Assembly: GCA_037442505.1 (NCBI GenBank)
Contig: JBBIPZ010000001.1
Location: 1 to 64,000, forward strand
Source: JBBIPZ01 sp037442505 [NCBI: Deltaproteobacteria bacterium]
GTDB lineage: Bacteria > CALINM01
Direction of reading: 5' to 3'
DNA length: 64,000 nt
Shown here: positions 17,501-25,929 of the stretch, piece by piece
How positions within the stretch are numbered: position 1 is the first letter of the stretch
Layout: the number at the start of each line of letters is the position of its first letter
Translations under genes and position numbers: made by a program
Notes under the pieces: generated by a model
Told to the model about the DNA's origin: nothing
What the model saw: only the letters and a program-made list of their open reading frames with translations
The model's database searches: none

Positions 17501-18392
17501 TTTCCATCCTCCTTTTATAGGTAATGTATCCAATAATTTTGTAAATTAGTTTAGATATGATGAACTCTGACGGTGAAGGTGTGTTTGGAGCCAATTCCAC
17601 CACATCAAAACCTATAATACTGAATTTTTGGGCAAGCTCTTTTATTATAGAAATTGTCTGATACCATGTTAAACCGCCAGGCTCAGGCGTTCCAGTTGAG
17701 GAAATTATTGAGGGATCAAATGCATCAACGTCAAAGGATATATATATCTTTTCAGTCTTTATGCTGTCAATTATTTCAGAGAAGTCTGTTTTATTATAAA
17801 GGTCTCTCGCAAAGAATGTTTTAATTAAACTGGAAGACTTTAAAAAGTCAGCATCCTCTCTTGATAAACTTCTTATACCTATTTGAGTAATTGGAATGCC
17901 AAGTTCAGAAACACGCCTCATCACACATGCATGGCTGAATTTTGAGCCTTGATACTGTTCTCTCAAATCAGTGTGTGCATCAAAATGGACAACAGTAAAG
18001 GTCTCTTTAGCTTCAAAGAATGTTTTTATCGGGGCAAAGCTTATAGAATGGTCTCCACCTATGACTACAGGTATCTTTCCGTTTTCTATGATGTTTTGCA
18101 AACAACCTTGAATTGATGCTTGCATCTTTTCAGGGTCTATCATAGGTTCAAGGGATGGCAATGTGTGAATGCCATACATATAACTATCAATATCAAGCTC
18201 GTCATCATAAAGCTCTAACTGTATGGAAGATTCTATGATAGCGTTCGGACCTCTTCTCGCGCCAGAACCGTAGGATGTAGTGGCATCATAAGGAACAGGC
18301 ACAACTACAAAGAGCGATTTTTCAAAGTCAACCAGTTCACCTTCTAAGCCAGCAAAACTAAAGTGATAGAATGAATATTCCTGACTTGCCAT
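17490..18392 (-). CDS. speB: Agmatinase (ureohydrolase)
   Basis: 300-aa manganese ureohydrolase that splits agmatine into putrescine and urea. The metal ligands are intact: GGDHS near 108, HFDAHTD near 130 and SFDVDAFDP near 210. STGTPEPGGL, a substrate-loop signature, follows. AGGAG precedes the ATG. It is transcribed ahead of, and overlaps, the arginine decarboxylase gene and is divergent from the carboxyspermidine genes, so the whole block forms a polyamine locus. Confidence 0.92.
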   Translation of the reverse strand: MASQEYSFYHFSFAGLEGELVDFEKSLFVVVPVPYDATTSYGSGARRGPNAIIESSIQLELYDDELDIDSYMYGIHTLPSLEPMIDPEKMQASIQGCLQNIIENGKIPVVIGGDHSISFAPIKTFFEAKETFTVVHFDAHTDLREQYQGSKFSHACVMRRVSELGIPITQIGIRSLSREDADFLKSSSLIKTFFARDLYNKTDFSEIIDSIKTEKIYISFDVDAFDPSIISSTGTPEPGGLTWYQTISIIKELAQKFSIIGFDVVELAPNTPSPSEFIISKLIYKIIGYITYKRRMESGC

Positions 18393-18591
18393 CTAAAAAA
18401 CTCCTGACTTTGTAAACAATTGTAGATTTTGAAAAAAAAGATAATGATGTGGTGGTGAAAATATGCAGTGTTTTAAGAAATATTTTATCAAAGCTATCGC
18501 ATTCAACCCTTTTTATCCTTGTTATTCATACTTTAAAAATAATGCTATTCTTTTTTCAGAAAAAATCAAGAAAAAATTGCAACCTTTTTTC

Positions 18592-18619
18592 TTGTTATAG
18601 CAAAGAAAAGTAGTATAAT
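18592..18619 (+). promoter_or_regulatory. Predicted promoter for the carboxyspermidine genes
   Basis: TTGTTA (18592-18597), 16-nt spacer and a consensus TATAAT (18614-18619), about 42 nt before the ATG. Confidence 0.6.
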
Positions 18620-18661
18620 ATAAAGCTTGAAAATTTCAAAGAGTTTTTTACGGAGGTCTGT

Positions 18662-19879
18662 ATGGGAAAAGTTTTGATTATTGGTGCAGGTGGAGTAGGA
18701 AACGTTGTTGCAAAAAAGTGTGCGAGTTTACCTGAAGTTTTTTCTGAAATATGTCTTGCAAGCAGAACATTAGAAAAGTGTGAAAAGATTAGAGACGATA
18801 TAAAAAAGCTGTATAAAAGACAGATACAGATTTCACAGGTTAATGCTGATAGCGTAGAAGATACAGTAAAGGTTATTAAAAAGTTTAATCCTGACATTGT
18901 TGTTAATGTTGCTCTTCCCTATCAGGATCTAACTATTATGGAAGCTTGTTTAAAGACGGGAGTTCATTATCTTGATACTGCTAATTATGAACCGCCAGAT
19001 GAGGCTCACTTTGAATATAGCTGGCAGTGGGCTTATCATGAAAAGTTTGAAAAAAAAGGTATAATGGCAGTTTTAGGTTGTGGTTTTGACCCTGGAGTTA
19101 CCAATGTCTTTTGTGCTTATGCACAAAAACACCTGTTTGACAGGATAAAAACAATAGATATTCTTGATGCAAATGCAGGTGATCATGGACATCCATTTGC
19201 TACGAACTTTAATCCAGAAATAAATATAAGAGAAGTAACACAGGTAGTAAGACACTGGAAAAAAGGAAAATGGATCGAAACTCCACCTATTTTATCGCCC
19301 AAATGCGTACATTTTACTTTTAAATACCCTGTTGCTGGAGAAAGAGAAAGCTACCTGCTTTATCACGAAGAGTTGGAGTCGCTTGTAAAGCATATAAAAG
19401 GCCTGGAAAGGATTCGTTTCTGGATGACGTTTTCTGATAACTACCTAACACATCTTAAAGTTCTTCACAATATTGGAATGACAAGAATAGACGAAGTTGA
19501 ATATGAAGGCAAAAAGATAGTGCCGCTAAAGTTTTTAAAAGCTTTGCTACCGGATCCTGGAAGCCTGGGGGCTAACTATAAAGGTAAAACCGTTATAGGT
19601 TGCATATTTGATGGCATCAAAAACGGTAAACTTAAAAAGGTTTATATTTACAATGTCTGTGATCATGCAGAGGCTTATAGGGAAGTACAGGCACAAGCGG
19701 TATCTTACACAACAGGTGTTCCAGCCATGATAGGGGCAATGATGGTAATTAAAGGTATTTGGAAAGGAAAAGGTGTGTTTAATGTAGAGCAACTTGACCC
19801 GGATGAGTTTATGAATGCGCTTAACCAGTATGGTTTGCCATGGAAAAAGGCGCCATTTAAGGGAGAGTTGCCTAAGTGA
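18662..19879 (+). CDS. Carboxy(nor)spermidine dehydrogenase
   Basis: 405-aa saccharopine-dehydrogenase-fold enzyme. The Rossmann motif IIGAGGVGNVVAKKCA begins at residue 6. YLDTANYEPPDEAHFEYSWQ near 102 and GCGFDPGVTNVFCAYA near 139 are typical of CASDH/CANSDH. It condenses putrescine (or diaminopropane) with aspartate semialdehyde, using NADPH, to carboxyspermidine (or carboxynorspermidine). GGAGG lies before ATG. The next gene, with which it overlaps by 4 nt, is the matching decarboxylase. The nearby putrescine-forming genes favour carboxyspermidine as product. Confidence 0.9.
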   Translation: MGKVLIIGAGGVGNVVAKKCASLPEVFSEICLASRTLEKCEKIRDDIKKLYKRQIQISQVNADSVEDTVKVIKKFNPDIVVNVALPYQDLTIMEACLKTGVHYLDTANYEPPDEAHFEYSWQWAYHEKFEKKGIMAVLGCGFDPGVTNVFCAYAQKHLFDRIKTIDILDANAGDHGHPFATNFNPEINIREVTQVVRHWKKGKWIETPPILSPKCVHFTFKYPVAGERESYLLYHEELESLVKHIKGLERIRFWMTFSDNYLTHLKVLHNIGMTRIDEVEYEGKKIVPLKFLKALLPDPGSLGANYKGKTVIGCIFDGIKNGKLKKVYIYNVCDHAEAYREVQAQAVSYTTGVPAMIGAMMVIKGIWKGKGVFNVEQLDPDEFMNALNQYGLPWKKAPFKGELPK

Positions 19880-21015
19880 GAGTTTTTGATTTAGTGCCAA
19901 CCCCATGCTACCTTATAGACGAAAGCAAGATAGAGGAAAACTGTAAGATACTTGATCTTATTCAGAAAAAAACTGGTGCAAAGATACTGTTGGCATTGAA
20001 AGCCTATGCGCTTCCTGCCACGTTTAGTACTATTGCACGTTATTTACATGGTGTTTGTGCAAGTGGACCAATAGAGGCAAGACTGGGAAGAGAAGAGTTT
20101 GGAAAAGAGGTGCATACTTATGCGCCAGCTTATTCTGACGCGGATATTGAAGAAGTAATAAAATATTCAGACTGTATCGTGTTTAACTCAATTAATCAAT
20201 TGAGGCTTTTTAGCAAAAGGATACGTAACAGTGGTAAAAATATTGATATCGGCATACGTGTTAATCCAATGCATTCAGAGGTTAGTATAGAGCTTTACAA
20301 TCCTTGTGCCCCTTATTCTCGTTTTGGTGTATTGCCAGAAGAGTTGGAAAATATTGATATGTCAGATTTGCAGGGGTTACATTTTCATGCACTTTGTGAA
20401 CAGGATTCTGATGTTTTAGAAAGGGTTTTAGATTCGTTTGAGAAACATTTTGGTAAATTTGTTGCAAACGTAAAATGGGTAAACTTTGGTGGAGGACATC
20501 ATATAACAAGAGAAGGTTACGATATACAACTGCTATGCAGGATAATAAACGATTTTAAAAAACGTCACAAATCAGTGGATGTCTATTTAGAACCGGGCGA
20601 AGCTGTGGTATTAAACGCTGGCTATCTTGTTGCCACAGTTCTGGATGTATTGGAACGTCCGAACAAAATTGCTATCCTTGATACTTCTGCAGAGACACAT
20701 ATGCCAGACGTTCTTGCAATGCCCTATCGGCCATCTATTATTGGCACAAAAAAACCTGGAGAACTTCCTTACACATATCGTTTGGGTGGAGTTTCATGTC
20801 TTGCGGGAGATGTTATAGGCGATTACTCTTTTGAGAAGCCTTTAAAGAGAGGCGATAGGCTTATTTTTGAAGACATGGCATTGTATTCCTTTGTAAAAAA
20901 CACTACCTTTAATGGTGTTAGGCTGCCTTACTTAATTGTTTTCAATTCGCAAAAAGATGGATTTAAAATCATCCGTAGTTTTGGTTACGATGACTACAAA
21001 TCAAGAATTGCCTAA
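19876..21015 (+). CDS. nspC: Carboxy(nor)spermidine decarboxylase
   Basis: 379-aa PLP enzyme of the alanine-racemase-fold decarboxylases. The Schiff-base lysine is in LLALKAYAL near residue 38. HALCEQDSD near 172, NFGGGHHITREGY near 200, EPGEAV near 240 and the GVSCLAGDVIGDY active-site Cys segment near 304 are family marks. It removes the carboxyl group to give spermidine (or norspermidine). The GTG start overlaps the upstream stop (GTGA), with GGGAG upstream, indicating translational coupling. No S-adenosylmethionine-dependent speD/speE is seen here. Confidence 0.9.
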   Translation: MRVFDLVPTPCYLIDESKIEENCKILDLIQKKTGAKILLALKAYALPATFSTIARYLHGVCASGPIEARLGREEFGKEVHTYAPAYSDADIEEVIKYSDCIVFNSINQLRLFSKRIRNSGKNIDIGIRVNPMHSEVSIELYNPCAPYSRFGVLPEELENIDMSDLQGLHFHALCEQDSDVLERVLDSFEKHFGKFVANVKWVNFGGGHHITREGYDIQLLCRIINDFKKRHKSVDVYLEPGEAVVLNAGYLVATVLDVLERPNKIAILDTSAETHMPDVLAMPYRPSIIGTKKPGELPYTYRLGGVSCLAGDVIGDYSFEKPLKRGDRLIFEDMALYSFVKNTTFNGVRLPYLIVFNSQKDGFKIIRSFGYDDYKSRIA

Positions 21016-21145
21016 AACATCTCTTTCACTAAGTTAATTTCCGACATAAAAATTTCTGTTTTTTTTAAATTGAATATGGTAAAATTCTCCTGACATAAGT
21101 TGAATTTAATATTTTTTTTTGTGAAAAAAAATAAAACATTGTTTG

Positions 21146-21151
21146 TATAAT
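21146..21151 (+). promoter_or_regulatory. -10 box of the histidine kinase gene
   Basis: A consensus TATAAT ends 9 nt before the GTG start codon. Transcription would begin within a few bases of the start codon, so the message is probably leaderless. No convincing -35 hexamer is present at 16-18 nt. Confidence 0.5.
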
Positions 21152-21160
21152 GGTTAATTA

Positions 21161-22450
21161 GTGCTCGAAAGAAGAAAATTAGAGATAATTGCTAACATTA
21201 TTGATGTCGTCTATGGTGACGAAACTGACAAACACCGATTTGATCAGGTGTTGGCAATAACTGCAAAATATCTAAACCTTTCTTCAATCTGGTTGAATAT
21301 CTGGGAAGGCGACACTTCCTGTTTGTTTGCCTCTTTTGGACTTCCGAAACAGTTGAAAGAATTAGAAGAAAAAAAACATAAAGACTGTCTTTGTCAACAG
21401 TATTATTGCAAAAAGAACGATACAGATGGGAAAGTATTCAAGGTCAAAGACTGTAAATATATAAAGGACAAATTGGTTTTTGAAGATGTTTTTTGTCATT
21501 ATTCTTTGCCATTGAAGACTGGAAATAACAATATTGGTGTTTTGAATTTTGGTTTAAAACAAGAGAAGGATTTTGACAGTAATTTTATGAGGCTCGTGTG
21601 CAAGGTTATTTCTGCCGGTATAGCAAATATGATTTTTTGTCAAAAGCTTGAAGAACAAAAAGAGTTGTTATCAAAAAGCAATAAAGATATGGAGGTTTTC
21701 GTTTCAGCTGTTTCACATGATATGAAAACGCCTATTATAGCAGTTAAAGGCTTTCTAAATCTTATTCACAAAAAGTATGATAAAAATTTACCTAAAGGAC
21801 TTGTAAGGTATATAAACCAGCTGGAAAAAGGCATAAACAGGATAGAAGAACTTGCCAAGGATTTGCTTAACCTTAGCAGGGTTGAGAAAGTATTGAATAA
21901 GATAGAAAAAATTGAAATAGATGAAGTTTTACAAGCCTCTTTAAAGAGTGTAAGACCACTTATAAGAAATAGAAAACCAAAGATAAAAGTATTTGGCGAA
22001 AGACCTGTTATTGTTGGAAACTGGATGGCATTTTTTCAGATATTTACAAATTTGATAGCCAATGCAATAAAATACACACCTGACGACAGACGTCCAGATG
22101 TTAAAATTATTATTAACAAAGATAAACAAGGCTGGTCTTTTGAAGTGTCCGATAATGGTGTAGGCTTGACAGAAAAGGAAAAGGACAAAATTTTTGAACC
22201 ATTTAATAAGGTCAAGACATTGGCGAGAGAAGGTAGCGGCGTTGGGTTGTCAATAGTGAAGAGGCTTGTGGAAGGTCTTGGAGGACAGATCTGGGTAGAA
22301 AGCGAAAAAGGTAAAGGTACACGTTTTTTTGTTTTTATACCTTTTATTGAGCTGAAGAATGCCGAAGGCGAGACTCGAACTCGCACGGGTTTGACCCCAC
22401 TAGACCCTGAACCTAGCGTGTCTGCCAATTCCACCACTTCGGCATCGTGA
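21161..22450 (+). CDS. Cytosolic GAF-like sensor histidine kinase
   Basis: 429 aa without membrane segments. Residues 1-165 look like a GAF-type sensor with many Cys and His (KDCLCQQYYC, DCKYIK), so a metal or redox signal is possible. HisKA has the phospho-acceptor His186 in SHDMKTPI. The ATPase domain shows NLIANAIKYTPD (N box), DNGVGLTEKEK (G1) and GSGVGLSIVKRL (G2). The conserved domain ends at FVFIPF near 394. The last 34 residues are encoded by the strand opposite tRNA-Leu, an unusual overlap. There is no response regulator next to it, so it is an orphan. GTG start, no ribosome site. Confidence 0.8.
   Translation: MLERRKLEIIANIIDVVYGDETDKHRFDQVLAITAKYLNLSSIWLNIWEGDTSCLFASFGLPKQLKELEEKKHKDCLCQQYYCKKNDTDGKVFKVKDCKYIKDKLVFEDVFCHYSLPLKTGNNNIGVLNFGLKQEKDFDSNFMRLVCKVISAGIANMIFCQKLEEQKELLSKSNKDMEVFVSAVSHDMKTPIIAVKGFLNLIHKKYDKNLPKGLVRYINQLEKGINRIEELAKDLLNLSRVEKVLNKIEKIEIDEVLQASLKSVRPLIRNRKPKIKVFGERPVIVGNWMAFFQIFTNLIANAIKYTPDDRRPDVKIIINKDKQGWSFEVSDNGVGLTEKEKDKIFEPFNKVKTLAREGSGVGLSIVKRLVEGLGGQIWVESEKGKGTRFFVFIPFIELKNAEGETRTRTGLTPLDPEPSVSANSTTSAS
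22360..22443 (-). tRNA. tRNA-Leu (anticodon CAG)
   Basis: 84-nt class II tRNA read on the complement. The acceptor GCCGAAG pairs with CTTCGGC, with discriminator A. The anticodon arm CTAGG-TTCAGGG-TCTAG gives anticodon CAG, and the T arm contains GTTCGAGTC. The extra arm is long, as expected for leucine. The CCA end is not encoded. It lies entirely inside the antisense of the 3' end of the histidine kinase frame. Confidence 0.95.
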
Positions 22451-22456
22451 AATTAT

Positions 22457-22485
22457 ATTATAGATTTTGTTGAGCAAAAGGTCAA
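22457..22485 (-). promoter_or_regulatory. tRNA-Leu promoter
   Basis: On the complement, TTGACC (22485-22480), exactly 17 nt, then consensus TATAAT (22462-22457), 13 nt before the first tRNA base. The element occupies the gap before the divergent aminopeptidase gene. Confidence 0.8.
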
Positions 22486-22487
22486 GG

Positions 22488-23528
22488 ATGGATAAAGAAA
22501 AGATTGATAAAGTTATAAAAAATATATACAAGTCATCCTTAGGATGTAAACAAAACGAGAAAATATTTATCTTTACTGACCATTGTTGGTTGAAAAAATC
22601 ACCGGATAATTTAGAACTTTTTGAATTATTTAAGACAGCAGCTTTAAGTTTGGGGTTAAATGCAGTAGAACTTATTTATGAGGATACTGGAAGACATGGG
22701 GCTGAACCACCAGAGAGTTTGTGGGAAGCTTCTTTGGGCAAACAATTTATGAATAAGTTTGATTTTTCAAAGATTAACGATAAGAAGATAGATTTTCATG
22801 ATGTTTTAAAATACAGTGATTTAATAGAACGCGATAAATTGCCAGATATAGTGATTGCGCTGTCTTATTATTCGACCAGTCATACCAACTTTAGAAAAAC
22901 ACTTAATGCTCTTGGAGTCAGGTATGCAAGTATGCCTGGTATTGAAGAAGAAATGTTTTATAGTTCATTAGATGTTGATTTTTTAGAACTTGAAAAAGAA
23001 ACATTAGAAAATATGCTGAAAATGCAGCAGCATAATTCTGTTATAATAACATCGCCAGCTGGAACCGATATTTATATAAATTACGATGGAAGAGAAGTTA
23101 AGCCCGACACCGGAATTTTAGGCAAGCCGGGTAGTTTTGGAAATCTGCCTGCAGGTGAAGTTTATGTAGCGCCTAACGAAAACAGGACGCAGGGTGTATT
23201 TGTGGTTGAGTATGCCGCAAGCAGGAGATTGGAGCCGCCACTCGAGATTTTTGTAAAAGCAGGCAAGATTGTGAGAATAGAAGGTGACAGTGGCTTTAAA
23301 GCGTATCTTGAATCAATTTTAGAGTTACATCCAAACAATAATATTGTTGCGGAATTAGGAATTGGAACAAACAAAAACGCCAAAAATGTATTTAACACAC
23401 TGGAAGCAGAAAAGATTTTTAACACCTGTCATATAGCAATAGGAGACAATTCTACCTTTGGTGGAGAAAACAGGGCAACAGTCCATTTAGATTTTGTTAT
23501 TTTCGAACCTACAATGAGGTGGCTTTGA
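22488..23528 (+). CDS. Putative M29-like metallo-aminopeptidase
   Basis: 346 aa. The C-terminal half has the pattern of thermophilic-type (M29) aminopeptidases: GNLPAGEVYVAP near 226, AELGIGTN near 290, NTCHIAIGDN near 310 and VHLDFVIFEP at the end. These supply the Glu/His/Asp residues expected to bind two metals. It would release N-terminal residues from peptides in the cytosol. ATG 22488 with AAAAGG is chosen over a TTG at 22467 that overlaps the tRNA promoter. The stop overlaps the next gene by 1 nt (TGATG). The family call is from motifs only. Confidence 0.7.
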   Translation: MDKEKIDKVIKNIYKSSLGCKQNEKIFIFTDHCWLKKSPDNLELFELFKTAALSLGLNAVELIYEDTGRHGAEPPESLWEASLGKQFMNKFDFSKINDKKIDFHDVLKYSDLIERDKLPDIVIALSYYSTSHTNFRKTLNALGVRYASMPGIEEEMFYSSLDVDFLELEKETLENMLKMQQHNSVIITSPAGTDIYINYDGREVKPDTGILGKPGSFGNLPAGEVYVAPNENRTQGVFVVEYAASRRLEPPLEIFVKAGKIVRIEGDSGFKAYLESILELHPNNNIVAELGIGTNKNAKNVFNTLEAEKIFNTCHIAIGDNSTFGGENRATVHLDFVIFEPTMRWL

Positions 23529-24439
23529 TGTTTAAAGAATTATTTGTCTTAAGAAATGATGTGCATTCAATTAGTGGCAAATTGCTGATAAAAAAAGGTG
23601 TACCTTTTGATTTTTCTACTCTGGAAGAGCTTTGTAACAAGGCATCAGGGGCTCTGCTTAAGGTGAAACTCAAAGAGACATTTGTTATAAAAGATATTTT
23701 TGTTTTAACAAAGAACGAGCCTTATATAGATTTTTGCGCCAAGGTTGGAGAAGACAATTTATTAAAACTGATTGGAGAAATTTCGTTGCCAGTCGCTGTG
23801 TTAGAAGAGTATCGCTTTATGCGGATTAAGGATGAATATACCTATAAACACTGTTTGAACACTTCAATACTTTCTGCAGCAATGGCTATACAGTTTTTTG
23901 ATGATAGACAAAAGGTGTTTCAGGTAACGTCTTCTTCTTTTACACATGATATTGGTAAATCCCGCATACCAAGCAAAATCATTCATGCTAATATGCCGCT
24001 TACTGAATCAGAGTTTGAAATTATCAAAGAACATCCGATATACGGCGGGGCCCTTTGCAGCTACTATTTTGGTGATCCATACTGTCATAACTCTATAGCA
24101 TCCTTTCAGCATCATGAGAAAAAAAATGCCAAAGGCTATCCCTTAGGTATTCATCTAAAAGATGATGATATTATGTTTATTATTGTGGCTGATATTTTCG
24201 ATGCACTTATTTCTAAAAGGCCATATAGAAGTGAGCCTTATGATACGCGAGGTGCAATTGATATTCTGTGTCAATCTGTGGAATGTGGAGAAATTGATAG
24301 CGAAAAACTAAAGATGCTTATTCACCTCAACAGAAAAAATCCTCCCCCACTTAATGAGTTAAATTATTCCAAAATTTATCGAGGTTTTTATCCAAAAGTT
24401 AATTACTATGGATTTAGGAAATGCTTTTATTCAGCTTGA
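23528..24439 (+). CDS. HD-GYP domain protein (likely c-di-GMP phosphodiesterase)
   Basis: 303 aa. After about 100 N-terminal residues of unknown type, the HD-GYP domain shows YKHCLNTSILS, FTHDIGKSRIPSKII near 140, a HPIYGG His near 175, FQHHEKKNAKGYPLG near 196 and VADIFDALISKRPYR near 222. The HD pair and GYP triad are intact, so hydrolysis of cyclic di-GMP is likely. ATG 23528 has GAGGTGG upstream and overlaps the preceding stop. The 3' end overlaps trmB by 32 nt. Confidence 0.82.
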   Translation: MFKELFVLRNDVHSISGKLLIKKGVPFDFSTLEELCNKASGALLKVKLKETFVIKDIFVLTKNEPYIDFCAKVGEDNLLKLIGEISLPVAVLEEYRFMRIKDEYTYKHCLNTSILSAAMAIQFFDDRQKVFQVTSSSFTHDIGKSRIPSKIIHANMPLTESEFEIIKEHPIYGGALCSYYFGDPYCHNSIASFQHHEKKNAKGYPLGIHLKDDDIMFIIVADIFDALISKRPYRSEPYDTRGAIDILCQSVECGEIDSEKLKMLIHLNRKNPPPLNELNYSKIYRGFYPKVNYYGFRKCFYSA

Positions 24440-25010
24440 TATAGCATTACTTAGATATTTTAACTATGATATAAATACATTTTCTTGTTTTGCCAACAAT
24501 CAGTTAGAGATTGGCTTTGGTAATGGGGAGTTTCTGCTTAATATGGCGTCTCACTTCAAAGCTTGTACATTTTATGGTATTGAATATCAGAAAAAGTTTT
24601 ATCATAAAGCGTTAAAGTGGGCTCAGATAAAAAATCTTAAAAATGTTAAACTTTTTTGTAGTGAGGCAGAAGCCACAATATCATTGCTTTTTCCAGACAA
24701 TTTTTTCGATGTAGTTCATATCAATTTTCCAGACCCATGGCACAAAAGAAGACATTCAGTAAGACGACTTATAGACGATGATTTTGCCAGAGAAGTTCAT
24801 AGAATTCTGAAAAATAATGGAAAACTTTTTTTTGCAACTGATGTAGAACAGTATTTTTTAAACGCTGTTTCAATATTAAGGCAAAACAATTTTGAGTCAC
24901 TTGATTGGCATGAATATGCTACAGCACAGCGTCCATTCAAAACTAAGTATGAGAAGGCTTTCCTGGCAGAAGGCAAAAAAATATTTTACTTTCTAACAAA
25001 AAAAAGTTGA
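24408..25010 (+). CDS. trmB: tRNA (guanine-N7-)-methyltransferase
   Basis: 200-aa SAM enzyme that makes m7G46 in tRNA. The SAM motif LEIGFGNGEFLLNMA is near residue 33, INFPDPWHKRRH near 104 carries the family signature, and the TKYEKAFLAEGKKIFYF tail is typical. The start lies 32 nt inside the upstream HD-GYP gene, with no ribosome site, so translation probably depends on coupling. No better internal start precedes the SAM motif. The following gap contains the promoter of the transporter operon. Confidence 0.88.
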   Translation: MDLGNAFIQLDIALLRYFNYDINTFSCFANNQLEIGFGNGEFLLNMASHFKACTFYGIEYQKKFYHKALKWAQIKNLKNVKLFCSEAEATISLLFPDNFFDVVHINFPDPWHKRRHSVRRLIDDDFAREVHRILKNNGKLFFATDVEQYFLNAVSILRQNNFESLDWHEYATAQRPFKTKYEKAFLAEGKKIFYFLTKKS

Positions 25011-25035
25011 CAAACATAATTTCTTTTTTTAACAT
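25007..25035 (+). promoter_or_regulatory. Predicted promoter of the Liv-type transporter operon
   Basis: TTGACA (25007-25012), 17-nt spacer, TAACAT (25030-25035). The -35 overlaps the trmB stop region. The leader of about 70 nt contains the degenerate operator C. Confidence 0.6.
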
Positions 25036-25056
25036 AAACCTAATTATATTTTCCAG

Positions 25057-25075
25057 TTTACGTTAAATGTATCAA
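25057..25075. promoter_or_regulatory. Operator C, degenerate copy of the fad operator
   Basis: TTTACGTT followed by AAATGT and ATCAA. The left eight bases equal the complement of operator B exactly; the right half (ATGT) is displaced by one base and poorly kept. It lies downstream of the predicted -10 of the transporter operon. It is suggestive only. Confidence 0.35.
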
Positions 25076-25112
25076 ATTATAAATTAAAACATTGTATTTA
25101 GGGGGAGGCATT

Positions 25113-25919
25113 GTGGCAGAGGGTCGAATAAAAGATGAGGTGTTGTTAAGGGGAGAAAACATCACCTTAAGTTTTGGTGGTATTACTGCGCTACTCGACG
25201 TTAGCTTTGCTGTTAAAAGGGGTGAAATTTTTTCAATTATTGGTCCAAATGGTGCAGGTAAGAGTAGTCTTTACAACGTTATCAACGGCTTTTACAAACC
25301 GCAAAAGGGTAAGGTTATTTTTAAAGACAAAGAAATAACCCATCTTAAACCCTTTGAGATTGCAAAGTTAGGAATCGCGAGAAGCTTTCAGAACATTGAG
25401 TTATTTAAGCACATGACAGTTCTCGACAATTTGATGATGGGAAGGCACATCCACATCAAATACGGTCTATTAAAATCACTGTTTTATTTTGGACCTTGTC
25501 TAAAGGAAGAGGTTGAGCACAGGAAACGCGTAGAAGATGTGATAGATTTCATGGAAATTGAGCATGTGCGTAAAAAACCCGTGGGTACGTTGCCTTACGG
25601 TGTCCAGAAGAGGGTTGAGATGGCGAGGGCATTGTGTCTTGAGCCAGAGATTTTACTTTTAGACGAACCAATGGCAGGTATGAATCTGGAAGAGACGGAA
25701 GATATGGCTCGTTTTATACTTGATGTCAATAACGAATGGGGAGTAACAGTTTTGTTGATAGAACACGATATGGGTGTCGTTATGGACTTGTCCGATAGGG
25801 TAATGGTTCTGGATTTTGGTGAAAAGATTGCAGAAGGAACACCAGAAGAGGTTCAGAAAAACGAGGCTGTTGCAAAGGCTTATTTAGGCGATACAGAAGG
25901 CGCATTTTTAGGAAGATAA
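25113..25919 (+). CDS. livG: LivG-type ABC transporter ATP-binding protein
   Basis: 268 aa. Walker A GPNGAGKSSLYN near 47, Q-loop FQNIELFKHMTV near 100, the signature region LPYGVQKRVEMARAL near 162 and Walker B ILLLDEPMAGMN near 182 are present. The D loop and H-loop (LLIEHDMGVV) follow. It energises the permeases LivH/LivM. The GTG start follows GGGGGAGG (spacing short, 4 nt); an upstream in-frame ATG at 25092 would swallow that site. It is the first gene of an operon that alternates ABC components with acyl-CoA ligase-type genes, so the cargo may be an organic acid rather than a branched-chain amino acid. Confidence 0.9.
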   Translation: MAEGRIKDEVLLRGENITLSFGGITALLDVSFAVKRGEIFSIIGPNGAGKSSLYNVINGFYKPQKGKVIFKDKEITHLKPFEIAKLGIARSFQNIELFKHMTVLDNLMMGRHIHIKYGLLKSLFYFGPCLKEEVEHRKRVEDVIDFMEIEHVRKKPVGTLPYGVQKRVEMARALCLEPEILLLDEPMAGMNLEETEDMARFILDVNNEWGVTVLLIEHDMGVVMDLSDRVMVLDFGEKIAEGTPEEVQKNEAVAKAYLGDTEGAFLGR

Positions 25920-25929
25920 TGGAGGTAGT

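Noticed and set aside
22036-22437. 133-aa minus-strand frame starting MVELADTLGSGSSG
   Set aside because: It begins inside tRNA-Leu, a well-known source of spurious ORFs, and is otherwise antisense to the histidine kinase.
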